Assembly: GCF_002999335.1 (NCBI RefSeq)
Contig: NW_020312403.1
Location: 186,001 to 250,000, forward strand
Direction of reading: 5' to 3'
Length of the DNA: 64,000 nucleotides
Origin: Cyclospora cayetanensis
Taxonomy: Eukaryota; Apicomplexa; Conoidasida; Eucoccidiorida; Eimeriidae
In this document: one piece after another, positions 13,401-23,091 of the stretch
Numbering within the stretch: the first letter of the stretch is position 1
Layout of the letters: each line of letters opens with the position of its first letter
Program-made: the position numbers and the translations under genes
Notes under the pieces: generated by a model
Databases searched by the model: none
Seen by the model: the letters and a program-made list of their open reading frames with translations, nothing else
What the model was told of the DNA's origin: nothing

Positions 13401-16122
13401 TCTGGCGTGTGCTGACAGGGCCGTAAGAAGGAATTTCAGCAAGTGCGTCTAAACAAGAATGAGATGCTCTTCACAACGAATCGCGTGAAGCTCCTCGCGG
13501 CCAAGCACAGAGAAGTGTGCGAGGAGTATCAGCAGTTGCAGAGTACTCTCGTGGAAAAAGCTACGCAGGTGGGATGCCGCTGAGCCGTAAAGCCCGTTTC
13601 TGAGCCTTCCGCGTGTTTGCTTGCGGCTATGCATGCATGCGGGTGCGTTAGTCGACGCATCGCTGTATAGCCTCTCTTTTCGCTTAGATGTGACAGCTCT
13701 TGCTGCCCTTTGCCTGCGTGGCCTCGACAACTGCAGCACCAGCAACAGCATCAAAACTGCAACAACACCTGCAACAACAACACCACTTGCAACAACAACG
13801 GCAACACCACTTGCAACAACAACAACACTTGCAGCAATAACAACAACAACACCTGCAAAAACAACAGCCAGCCAGCAACGCGTGCAGCAGCTTCTAGCCC
13901 TGCATCTGCTCGTTTTTAAATGCTTTTTCTATGAGCGCTTTGGCCAAGTGCGCACTGCACCTTTTTCGTGGCGTGTGGGGCGGTTTGTTGTTGGCAGGTG
14001 GCAGCGACGTACTGGCCGTTGACAGAGCAGCTTGCCGAGTTGCTGGGAACCATCGACGTCTTAGGGGCCTTTGCTGCAGTAGCACTTAATGCCCCTGCGG
14101 TCTACGTGAGACCGCGCATAGAGCCTGAGGGTGAATTTCTCGTGCCTTGCCGCTATTCTAGCTGCGGATGCTGCTACTGCCTCCGAGGGCAGACTCGACG
14201 ATCTAGAGAGTTTCCTTTTTCTGCGGGTTTGCGTGCTTTTGCTTCGTCTGTCTTTTCCTCCCTGCGCCATCCTCTCCCGCGGGAGGGAGAAAAAAGGGGG
14301 TCAAGACTGCCTGCTCACGCCATGAGCGCCTCTAGGGCTGTCTCTCACTCGCGCCCACAGCGCGGCAGCTCCTGAACGCTAAGCGTTGAACGTTGAAGGC
14401 TTTCTTATGATGCGCTGCTGCAGGCAGCGAGCTGCGGCTGGAGGCGTGTCGACACGCACTGCTGGAGGTGCAGGGTGTGCAGCAGTCTTCGGTGATTGCG
14501 AATTCATGCATCATGAACGCAGAGAATGCGCGTTTGCACGTCATCACCGGACCAAACATGGGGGGCAAGAGCACATACATTCGCCAAGTGGCGCTGTGTG
14601 TCTTCCTTGCCCAGATGGGGAGCTTTGTCCCCTGTGTGTCTTGCACGCTTCCAGTGTTCAAGCAAATTATGTGCCGCGTTGGCGCCTCCGATCTGCAGCT
14701 TCGGGGAGTCAGCACGTTCCTCGCAGAGATGGTAGAAGCCAGCGCTATTCTCAGGACTGCAGGACCTCAAAGTTTGGTGATCGTTGATGAGCTGGGCAGA
14801 GGCACGTCCACCTATGAGGTCAGAAAACACATGGGGTTCTGCCGATACACAGCTGTTGTTGTTGTTGCTACTATTTGCGTTGTGTCTTTGCTATGAGCGT
14901 TACTGCTCGTGTTATTGTTTTTCTTGGCGTCGTTTCTCGTGTTACTGTAATTGTTCTCGTGTTACTGTAATTGTCCCTCGTATTACTGTTACTGTTTCTC
15001 TTGTTACTGTAATTGTTTCTCGTGTTACTGTAATTGTTTCTCATGTTGCTGTAATTGTTTCTCGTGTTACGGTAATTGTTTCTCGTGTAGCTGTTATTGT
15101 TTCTCGTGTTACTGTTTTTTCTCTTGTTACTGTAATTGTTTCTCGTGTTACTGTAATTGTTTCTCTTGTTACTGTTGTTGTTTCTCTTGTTGCCGTTATT
15201 GTTTCTCGTGTTACTGTAATTGTTTCTCTTGTTTCCGTTATTGTTTCTCATGTTGCTGTAATTGTTTCTCGTGTTACGGTAATTGTTTCTCTTACCGTTG
15301 TTTCTCATGTTGCTGTTATTGTTTCTCATGTTGCTGTTCCTCTTCCTGTTTGTTTCTCTTGTTGCTGCGTTTGTGTTTCTCGTGGTGGCGTTGCCGCATC
15401 TGCACTGGTTTCCCCTTGGGACTGAGTCTTCAGAGCGCATGCATGCGCTAGAAGACCTGCGGCCGGCGCACTGTTTTGCGCGCATGCGCGCACGTTGTGA
15501 AACTCGGGGAGGTTGTTGGGAAGGCATGTGAAGGCTTTGTCGTTTGTGTGGAGCGCCTACGCGGCTTTGCTGTAAGCTCGTGGACATGGCACTGCCTTGT
15601 GTTGCTGCTTAGGGGTTTGGCCTTGCGTGGGGGATAGCGAAGGACCTGGTGGAACGCGCGCGCTGTTTCACGCTCTTTGCGACGCATTTTCTGGAACTGT
15701 CGGCGCTGGAGGGGGCGGTGCAAGGCGTCCGAAACTATCATGTGAAGGCGGCAGTGTGCAAGGAGAAGCAGCGGATTACCTTCTTGTACAACCTGCAAGA
15801 AGGCCACGCTGATCAGTCTTACGGCATTCACGTTGCCCAGTTCGCCGGACTGCCAGATGCCATTACGCAGAGAGCTGTGACCATGAGTCAGCAGCTCGAG
15901 GCTGCCGAGAAAAGAGAAAAGCGGAGGAGCGTGGGGGCTCTTGTGGGAGCCGACGCGGGCAGAGACTGCGCTCTTAAGAAGCTCAAGGGCCTCGTGACAA
16001 GCGCTTTCGCTGCAGAGACACCCGAAGTGTTTTCGGAAACAGTTCGAAAAGAGGCCTCCGACATCCGAAACTGCCTTCGCGAGCTCGAGCACTATGCGCA
16101 AACGCAAGTGGCATCGGCATAG
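8415..16122 (+). CDS. MSH2: DNA mismatch repair protein MSH2 (MutS homolog)
   Basis: MSH2 is the common ATPase subunit of the MutS-alpha and MutS-beta mismatch sensors in the nucleus. Twelve exons join in consistent phase: 8415-8636, 9042-9162, 9499-9623, 9767-9962, 10069-10268 (10033 is an alternative acceptor), 11601-11722, 11946-12033, 12711-13067, 13419-13568, 13998-14130, 14424-14818 and 15613-16122, about 872 residues. MSH2-type landmarks in order are [13 protein letters not shown] (connector), SFLNLDAAA and [21 protein letters not shown] (core), [16 protein letters not shown] (clamp), Walker [10 protein letters not shown], the ST(F/Y) region [11 protein letters not shown], Walker [24 protein letters not shown] and DQSYGIHVA. 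The first model exon begins inside the connector domain, so the mismatch-binding domain I is either in unseen upstream exons or absent. Exon 10069-10268 ends at a GC donor. The 11.6-12.0 kb junctions are the least certain. Several introns hold long tandem repeats. Confidence 0.88.
9363..9460. repeat. AT then GT microsatellite in an MSH2 intron
   Basis: A pure AT run (about 9363-9401) passes into a GT-rich run with GTATG interruptions. It lies within the intron 9163-9498, whose flanking exons join to read LFST-ATLNQDL, matching the conserved FST..QDL of MSH2. Confidence 0.85.
10326..11352. repeat. About 1 kb CATACA/TATATA minisatellite in an MSH2 intron
   Basis: More than 25 copies of a unit of about 24-36 bp combine ACATACATACAGTTATACAT with a short ATATAT block whose length varies between copies. 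The array fills most of the intron 10269-11600. It is open in all frames, which yields long Tyr/Ile/Thr/His and Met/Cys/Val/Tyr pseudo-ORFs on both strands. These are repeat translation artefacts, not genes. Confidence 0.95.
13735..13875. repeat. AAC/CAA triplet-rich repeat in an MSH2 intron
   Basis: CAACAACAAC-type triplets with ACCACTTGCA interruptions lie in the intron 13569-13997. They are read as poly-Thr or poly-Asn in spurious frames. Confidence 0.8.
14925..15370. repeat. TTTCTCGTGTTACTGTAATTG-type minisatellite in the last MSH2 intron
   Basis: About twenty imperfect copies of an 18-21 bp unit, core TTTCTCGTGTTACTGTAAT with CTT/CAT/GTT variants, fill most of the intron 14819-15612. 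That intron separates the Walker B exon from the final exon. The array also encodes spurious Val/Ile-rich and Asn/Arg-rich frames. Confidence 0.9.
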
Positions 16123-16226
16123 CAGGCGGTGGGAAAGGGGAGGGGTGGGGTGGGAAGACTGGCGGCAGACACGGCTGCCTGTGGGAAACAACACAGCAGT
16201 GGCCTCTTGAAGCATTGTCAAAGGGT

Positions 16227-17274
16227 CTAAGGCTGCAAGGCAGGGCGTTTTCTTTTCTTTTTTGAAGGGCAGGTGGCAGCTGGAGGCAGCTTCTCTGCAC
16301 GTGCCGTCACGGCAGGAACGGTAGGCGCAGATGGGGATGCATCATCTGACAACAGGATCTCCTGCAGCGTCTGGGGCTGCTTTACCGCCCTTCCTTGTTG
16401 CGCTTGTAGCAATCGCCGCTGTACCGGCTGCAGCGAATGAGCCTTACGCTTCTTTGCAACGATCCCTGTTCCTTTTTTGTGGGTGTGCGTTTCCCCCGCG
16501 GCTGGCCGTTGGGAAGCCTCTGAGCCGCTGAACTGCTCCGCTGGTTTTAGCTCCGCGCAAGCTGCGGCTGCTGCTGCTGCAGAGCCTGCTGTCGATGTAA
16601 ACGTTAGCAGTGCATGTGGCCTATCAGTGTGCGTACGTAATTTAGTAGCCTCCGCGGGGCGCTTGGGAATTGCCATCGATGCATCGGCTTGCTGCTGCTG
16701 CTGCGCTGCACGATGCCTGTTGAGGGTGGCCGCTTCCGCCAGCCTCGTCCTTCCGTACGTTGCTGGAGGAGGTAGGACGCGCGTCTCTGTTTCCGTCGCC
16801 TTAGTTCCTTCACCCTTGGAGTACTCTTCTTCCGCTTTGTTTTCGAAATCTTCTTCGTCTTCCGTCCTTAGGACGTTCGTCAGAGAATCACCGGGCGACT
16901 CCGAGAGACGCGCGGAAGTCTTGGGTGCCGTCTTTGCAACTTCTGCTGTCTTGACACGGCAAACGAGACATGGGGGAGGCAGCAGCCGATCGGGAGTGTC
17001 TGCTTCCCGTGGACTCTTGGCTAGCTCGTTCAGCTTCTCAAAGGTTGCGTCTGTAGGAGCTGTTTGCAACTCGAGAGCTGCTGAAGACTCGCCACTCTCC
17101 GGCGGAACTAGCAGCGCTGGCAAAAAAGTCCCCTGTAGGTGTGTTGGAGCCCGGGGAGTAAGGCCGGGGGGCAGGGTAATCGTTAGACGACTCGTGTGCA
17201 GAATTTCACAGGCGGCAATGCAAGTGAACGCTCTCAGCGCCACCAGGTCTTTGGCGTGCAAAGAGACACGTAGC
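16227..17274 (-). CDS. Basic low-complexity protein, 3' exon, possible Alba-like start
   Basis: The exon starts after a TTTTCAG acceptor (minus strand) at 17274 and runs to a stop at 16227, about 349 residues. No ATG precedes it in frame, so at least one upstream exon is missing from the model (phase 2). The first residues, RVSLHAKDLVALRAF followed by ACEILHT, have the strand-helix spacing seen in the second half of Alba/Rpp25-type nucleic-acid-binding domains; this is a weak resemblance only. The rest is Ala/Pro/Glu-rich with a poly-Gln run (QQQQQ) and two basic clusters, KKRKAH and the C-terminal KKKRKRP, both like nuclear localisation signals. It lies tail-to-tail with MSH2, 104 bp apart. 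An RNA- or DNA-binding nuclear protein is a guess; the coding call itself is moderate. Confidence 0.45.
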
Positions 17275-19496
17275 CTGAAAATGAAGTCGTGAAAAGCGGG
17301 GCGTTGGGGGGGCAATGCACATAAAAAAATGAAAAATTCGGCGGAAAACTAGCGGAGGATTAGGCTCAAGGGGTTTAGGAAGCAGCAGCTCTCACAATTC
17401 GTAGGGCGCTTCACGCCAACAGCATCCTGAAACATGAGAAATGAAGACTGGATAAGCCAAGCCCCTGGAGATGAAAAATATTTCACATACAAAGCGCACC
17501 ATGGGGATAGGAGAGTTCGAGGTGGTCATTGAACAGAACTGACATCGAAGGCATAGGGGTTCACTGTGGGAAGGCGCGAGAGTGAAGACGAAGCTGGAGG
17601 ATCATTTACCATGAACAAATCGGCAGAGGGCCTTATCAGGCAGCTTGTAGCCATGCTGTAATAGCCTGAAGTACTGCAGGCTTGGCCAGAAGCAGGATTT
17701 CGGGAGTCAGTTATTGCTGCACCAGAAGGTCTTGAAGTCTTCAGCTGCTTTCAGAGGGGAGCTCCTGAACGGTTCTTCCTGTTGGCTTTGTAGCGTGGCC
17801 GGCGCTGCGAGGCGGGGAAGGCAGTAAACCCCTCTGCCCCTTTCTTCATGTTTTCTTAGCGGTAGCACCCTATAGACAAATGGCATTAAGCGCACTTGCC
17901 CGTGAACCTTGATACCCCCTTTTGCCGGTAAAACATTTACAGTGGAAACGCGAACGCCGAAACTGAAAGCCGGGCAGTTCACGTAGCTGCGCGTGTGCAG
18001 CTCGCCAGGATCCTGTGCGAGGACGCATGAGTCTAGCATATGCTGCCTGCTATTGCCACTGTGAATCCATTCGCCATCTTGCAACAGGCGGTAACGAAGG
18101 ATCGAAGAAAGCAGGCAGGCTAGCTGGGGCTTTTCAATTTCTTGCACAGCCAACTCCCTGCAGTGCTGTGGGCACAAGAAACAGCCGTGCGTTTTCACTC
18201 ATTAACAAAACGGTTCTGAATGTACCTCGAGACGCCCCATGCAAGTTCCACAACTCGCACGAAGCACTGCAGCTGCTGCTTGGCACGCTTTAAGACCTCT
18301 AGGTCCTTTTTCAGATATAAGAATTAGAGCAGAGGAGCCAGGAAATGGGCAGGCAGCTGCGCGATTTTTCGCTTGCATCTGTCCAGTGAATGTAGACGGC
18401 CATATTGCTAATAGACGATTCCAATAAGGCGCAGCTTACGGTGAACACGCGCGCAACCTGTGTTGCATCTCGAAGGTAAATCGGGAGCTTAGGGCTGAGT
18501 AGGGCTCAACTTGAAACCCTCTATTGTGCTGTGAGGAAGTGGACTTTGCTGTCGCCATACCGGCCGATGTGAGTGAAAGTCGTGTATCGAAACGTGGTCG
18601 TGGATGGGAAGGTATACGAGAAATCCGCATCATAATAAGCCCCCCTTGGCACCTCAATGGCAGGGGGTGGTGCTAGTGAAATGAAGGGAAACCGTCAAAA
18701 GCCCGCACACAGCGAAAACTGGGAAAATATTGCACCTGGTAGCCTGCCCAGGTCTTGCTTGGATACGGGAAGTAGGGGCATCTGTTGGGTGATTGTGCGA
18801 GCAGCAGACTGAGCGAGAGGTAGGGAATGCGACTGCTGAATTCTTCTTTCTGCAGTGCAGTACTCGCGGCCTTTCCCCTGAACATAAAACAATGTCCATG
18901 GCCGCCTGGGGCCAGAAGCCCCCATGGATTCCATGGGCAAAACACACGCTTGGGAAGATTGAATCGAAAACCGCGATACACCACTAATGAGAAAATGTTA
19001 GGCGGTGTGTTTCGAACACAAGTTCAAATTATGTAAGTCTTTTCGCGCTGTTTCCAGGCATACTGTTTGGAAGGTAGAAGCGCTTCTCTCTGGGGTGTAC
19101 AAGCAGCTCTTGAAGTGATACATGAGACGGTTTCACATGATAAAAAGCTGCGCCGCTGGAAAATTCCAGCGGAGAACACTGCATTGCCCCGCTCCCCAAG
19201 CACACACAACGTGTTCTGTTAGCGTGAATGAATGATTATTATGGACAAGAAATGACAAATCTACGAAAGGCAGTGCTGGAGTTGCACTTTAAGAGCACCC
19301 AGCGATACGAAAACAAAAATATATAGTTTGTTGTCCCTTTCTCCCTCATAAGACAATTTTTCCAAAATATCGAAGGAACGAGCTGCGGCTTCGTCAAAGT
19401 GGGTTAACATAGGGGGTCGAAGGAGCATGACAGCCTACTCCTCTTTTGCCGATGAGACCCATGGAAAGACACTTCTTAAGAGTCGGGTTGTCTGAT
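17275..19496. other. Unassigned region upstream of the 16.2 kb minus-strand exon
   Basis: This should contain the missing 5' exon or exons of the minus-strand gene ending at 16227. A 163-codon open frame at 17707-18198 (minus) has no recognised motif and no convincing splice partner. Repeat density is low compared with the first 16 kb. Confidence 0.3.
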
Positions 19497-19967
19497 TTAA
19501 GAATTTCTAAATACCTTAAGCGCCACCCAGTTCCAGTACACGAAGAGGGCAGAGGTGCCGAACCCAATTGGCAAGAAGACGCAGTAATTCCAGTCTTCCT
19601 TTATAGCATCGAGCCACCAGATGCCCAAGTTCGGCATCAGCTTCGAAATACACATTGCATAGAGCTGGACAGCTACGAAAACGGCGGCAAGAAATATCAT
19701 ACTGCAGCCAGTTGCTATCGTCAAGCCCGGGTCGCCTGCTGGCGTCCTCCACTCGAGTTTGTCCTCAAGCGTGTCGGCATTAGACACGCGTTGAGGAGCG
19801 TCAAGTGACGGCTCCAAGTGGGAAATCCAGGGGAGGAGGAGAGACAGCCTCATGCGGCCGCTGCCCGTGGTACACGTGTTAGATCTACAATGCCGAGGAC
19901 TCCAGTCAGATGCTCGACTATCGGAGTCAGTGCTGTTTTCTCTCTCGCTGGACGAAAGAAAGGCCAT
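19497..19967 (-). CDS. PIGY: PIG-Y-like subunit of GPI N-acetylglucosaminyltransferase
   Basis: PIG-Y is a small two-span ER membrane subunit of the complex that transfers GlcNAc to phosphatidylinositol, the first step of GPI-anchor synthesis; it binds PIG-A, which is also encoded in this window. The single-exon model has 156 residues from ATG 19967 (MAFLSSSE). Two hydrophobic spans lie at about residues 82-105 (CSMIFLAAVFVAVQLYAM) and 125-150 (YCVFLPIGFGTSALFVYWNW). The C-terminal WNWVALKVFRNS matches the family's characteristic ending, a Trp pair then a K.FR(H/N) tail close to the stop. Animal PIG-Y is near 70 residues; the extra N-terminal half here is Ser/Arg-rich and apparently cytosolic. 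An in-frame upstream extension to 20078 exists but has no ATG advantage. The family call rests on topology and the tail motif only. Confidence 0.7.
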   Translation of the reverse strand: MAFLSSSERENSTDSDSRASDWSPRHCRSNTCTTGSGRMRLSLLLPWISHLEPSLDAPQRVSNADTLEDKLEWRTPAGDPGLTIATGCSMIFLAAVFVAVQLYAMCISKLMPNLGIWWLDAIKEDWNYCVFLPIGFGTSALFVYWNWVALKVFRNS

Positions 19968-21252
19968 TCTAAGAGTGCCCCTTCTTGGGGTTAATGTGCA
20001 CTGATGCCTGCAATCCCTGTAGGGGAGGGAAACGGGAGAGAAAGGCTGCGGTACAGGAAAGGGACGCTTGAACTGCACCAGAAGCCTGCTCCTCCGTCCT
20101 ACTATGGGTCAAGAAAGGCACAGCATTCGAATCCGCTGTCAGGGTTTCCTCTAGGCAACATACGGGAAGTTGCTTCAATCCAATCAGCAAGCGAGCAGTG
20201 CCATGTTGCTGTTACGGCCGATGCGGTCTCCCACCTGTACCGTGAAATTCGCCAGCCCTAAATCTGCGCACAAGTTATGCCAGAAGACCTCATGAGGTAC
20301 AAGGAGCCAGCGCTCACCACAGCGCAATGACTGACTGGTTTGGTCTAGGCCATACGAATGCGCGCTGTGGATGCAGCACAAGCAAGCGCATACAAGGGAA
20401 CCCGTTCCGCGAAAATCACAAACACTATATATTTAAATCGGCCGTAGGTTCTAAAAGTGCGTCGGAGCTGGTTTCTAGCAGAAGGGATACAGGGGGGCCC
20501 TGGGCAGAGTGCTAAGGTTTCGCATACAAGTAACCCGCATCACTGATGCAGGCGGCTCTGGCCGCTGGTTAAGAAGAAGTGAAAGGAAGCCGGCTGGCCT
20601 TTACCACAAGAAAAAGAAAACATATAGAGTTGGTATCTTAGAAGGAGACCGTGATAGCTAGCAGATTCAAGCAGATACCTCATCAAACACTGACCGGCGT
20701 CCGTACCGAGGCTGCCGAAGGGGCCTGCGGTCGGAGGCATCAGTCCCTGGTGTCGCCCTCTACGCTAAGGCGACTCTGTTAATCCTCGCTAAATATATTT
20801 GCGCACCAGATCATCAGTTCCACACTTCCATATTTACCCTGGGGTCGGAGGCGCGCACTGTGTGAATTCGACTGCACACAGAAAACAGCGGCAATCGTCC
20901 CTGCGCCGTGCTGCTGTGTGTCCTTGCTGGCACTGCTTCGCCTCTGGGCCCTTTCGTTTCACCTAGGCCCTGAGATTTGACGCGTTGAAGCTAAAACGCA
21001 TACAAAAATCCAGCGCACTGCGCCTACGCAGCTGTAAAAGCAGGTCCGCCAAGCTGCTCGTCGGAAGGCAACACCTTCCGACGCGAAGTGGCCATTCATG
21101 TTGAAACAAGCTCTCTCCTTGAAAAGAGCCAGCGACCTTGATGCATCAGGCATACAGAGTGGCCCCTTAATTGCAGGTAACCGCCGTAGGGACTGCATCT
21201 GTTCTGAGGAGGCGTATAAGACGCCGCCTTCCCTCGCTGTGAACACAGCATC
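19968..21252. other. Divergent intergenic region between PIG-Y and the coiled-coil gene
   Basis: The two genes point away from each other, so both promoters are expected here. No coding region, RNA gene or strong repeat was recognised. Confidence 0.4.
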
Positions 21253-22725
21253 ATGGCTACCTACGAGATATCCCCAGCGTTGCCTCTAAGAGCTCCTCCG
21301 GCAGACCCGACACCAACGGGGATGCCCGCAGCTGCGGCAACTCCCCCGTCGTCGGAGGCTGGAGCTCGCCTCGTGCGAGGGCTGTCGTTCGGAGGCGAGG
21401 AGGCGGCACTGGCTGCCCCTCAGAGCCTCAAACATTTAGGAGAGAGCCTCTCTGCAAGCCGGAATAGGCCCTCGGGTTGCTCCATTGCAGGAGACACCTG
21501 CGCTTCTGGCCGCGCAGGGGCTGATGCAGAAGAGGCCACGGAAACCTCGCAGTCGAGCGCAAGTTCACCGCGTGGGTGTCGCTTGACGCAGTTGCATTGC
21601 CATTTCCAGAGCACGTTTCCGCCACCTTCAGCAGAGGGCTCGAAGAAGGAAGCGCACGGACCCCCTACCGACTCCTTGTGCCACAAGGACAGCATTCGGT
21701 TTCAGGTGTTTCGCAAGCTGCAAGAGCAGCGGGAGCAGCAGGAGTGGGAAGCTCAGCAGGCCCTTGAGCAACAGGCCGCGAGCCTCAGGCAGCAGCTGGC
21801 CTTCCTTCAGAAGCAACTACGTGCTCAGCAGCAGGAGTCAGCGTTGCAGCAGCAGCTGCTGCAGCAGCGCGAAGCCGCACTGCAGCAGGCAGCAGCGGAG
21901 TCGGAGAAGCTGCGTGAGAGAGAACAGAGGCTGCGTCAAGAAAGGGAAACTCTTTTGCGGGCGCATGCAGCCCTCCAGCAACAGGCCGAGAAAGAGCAGC
22001 TGACGGCTCGATCGCAGCGCGCCGATGCAGCACTAGAGTGGGCAAAGAAGCTAACTAGCGAGAGGGAGGCCTTCAAGACTGAACTCAAGGCGCTACAGAG
22101 ATCTCGAGAGGCATGCGCAGACTCTGCACGCAAACTACAAGACGAAGTGCTGCTCCTCCGACAGCAACTCAGAGCAGCAGCAGCCCATACCGCCACGCTT
22201 TCTCCCCGCAAGCAACATCAGCGGCAAAAGCTGCTGAAACAGCCACAGCGGGGTGTCTCTGACAGTTGCATAGAGGATAACGCGTCAGGCGTCTCTGCGG
22301 AAGAGCCGCTTTTAAAAGATACCCCCTCCTGTCATGCAGGGAGCAGCAGGAGCCTTCCAGTGCTGCCTGTGTCGTCTCCACGCCTTCTCCGCATGCACCT
22401 CTCACAGCAGCAGCTGCAGCAGCAGCAAACGTCCGATGCCGAATCTCTGCCTTCGCTAGCCGCAGAGCTCAGTTCGCCACAAGTCCTCACCGTCGGCTGC
22501 AGCGATTCGCCGAACCCCCAGCAACAGCAAAAGAGGCCTCCCTCTGAAGACGCCTTTGTTGATTTAGAGGCGGGAACGAAATGCCCCGCTGCAGAAGCAG
22601 CAGCACCACTGGATGACTGTTGCACCAAACAGCTCACCGCCTTCACACGGCTGCTGATGTTTCTGTGGAACCCGGTAGCTGTGTGCCCCCGAAGACGCAG
22701 TCGCGCGCGAAGTGACTCCCTCTGA
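21253..22725 (+). CDS. Coiled-coil protein of unknown function
   Basis: An intron-less model of 490 residues starts at ATG 21253 (MATYEISPALPL). Residues 1-150 are Pro/Ala/Ser-rich and probably disordered. Residues about 152-315 form a long, uninterrupted Gln/Glu/Arg-rich coiled coil (repeated EQQ, LRQQL, REREQRLRQERETLL patterns). A Ser/Gln-rich linker follows, then a C-terminal segment with a hydrophobic patch (LTAFTRLLMFLWNPVAV) and an Arg-rich end (CPRRRSRARS). The coiled coil is strongly Gln-enriched through CAG codons, so part of it may be triplet expansion on a real heptad pattern. No catalytic domain was seen. A structural or scaffold role would fit, but no family could be named. Confidence 0.65.
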   Translation: MATYEISPALPLRAPPADPTPTGMPAAAATPPSSEAGARLVRGLSFGGEEAALAAPQSLKHLGESLSASRNRPSGCSIAGDTCASGRAGADAEEATETSQSSASSPRGCRLTQLHCHFQSTFPPPSAEGSKKEAHGPPTDSLCHKDSIRFQVFRKLQEQREQQEWEAQQALEQQAASLRQQLAFLQKQLRAQQQESALQQQLLQQREAALQQAAAESEKLREREQRLRQERETLLRAHAALQQQAEKEQLTARSQRADAALEWAKKLTSEREAFKTELKALQRSREACADSARKLQDEVLLLRQQLRAAAAHTATLSPRKQHQRQKLLKQPQRGVSDSCIEDNASGVSAEEPLLKDTPSCHAGSSRSLPVLPVSSPRLLRMHLSQQQLQQQQTSDAESLPSLAAELSSPQVLTVGCSDSPNPQQQQKRPPSEDAFVDLEAGTKCPAAEAAAPLDDCCTKQLTAFTRLLMFLWNPVAVCPRRRSRARSDSL

Positions 22726-23091
22726 AGCGGCAGGCAGACATGCAAGCCGCCAAAGCAGCTGAGCCTACGTTTTTCCCACCGCTTTCTTTGTCGCTTTTTG
22801 GCTCCCTCTTCCGTGGTGCTGCTCCCACGGCGTTCGCTCCGCTGGCTGATGCATGGCTGCCCTGTTCAGTGCGCTAACAGCCTGCAAGCCGTCCAGCGGT
22901 AGAAAAAAAACCACCCCTCCCTTTCCCTCCCCTGCCGCTTTCGGCAAAAACACATCCAGACCTGCCGAAGCTGCGCTTCTTGCAGCAAAACCCCCGCGGC
23001 AGCTGGTGTCGCGCGTTGAGGCGAGGTGGGTGCTCTCACGCGCTTCGGCAACAGCTCGGTGGAGTACCCTGCATGTAAAGCCTTCCAAGGC

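Noticed and set aside
14784..15587. Val/Ile-rich plus frame and Asn/Arg-rich minus frame
   Set aside because: These are translations of the TTTCTCGTG minisatellite in the last MSH2 intron.
17707..18198. 163-codon minus-strand frame upstream of the 16.2 kb gene
   Set aside because: No donor in the phase needed to join 17274 was found and no domain is visible; kept only as unassigned region.
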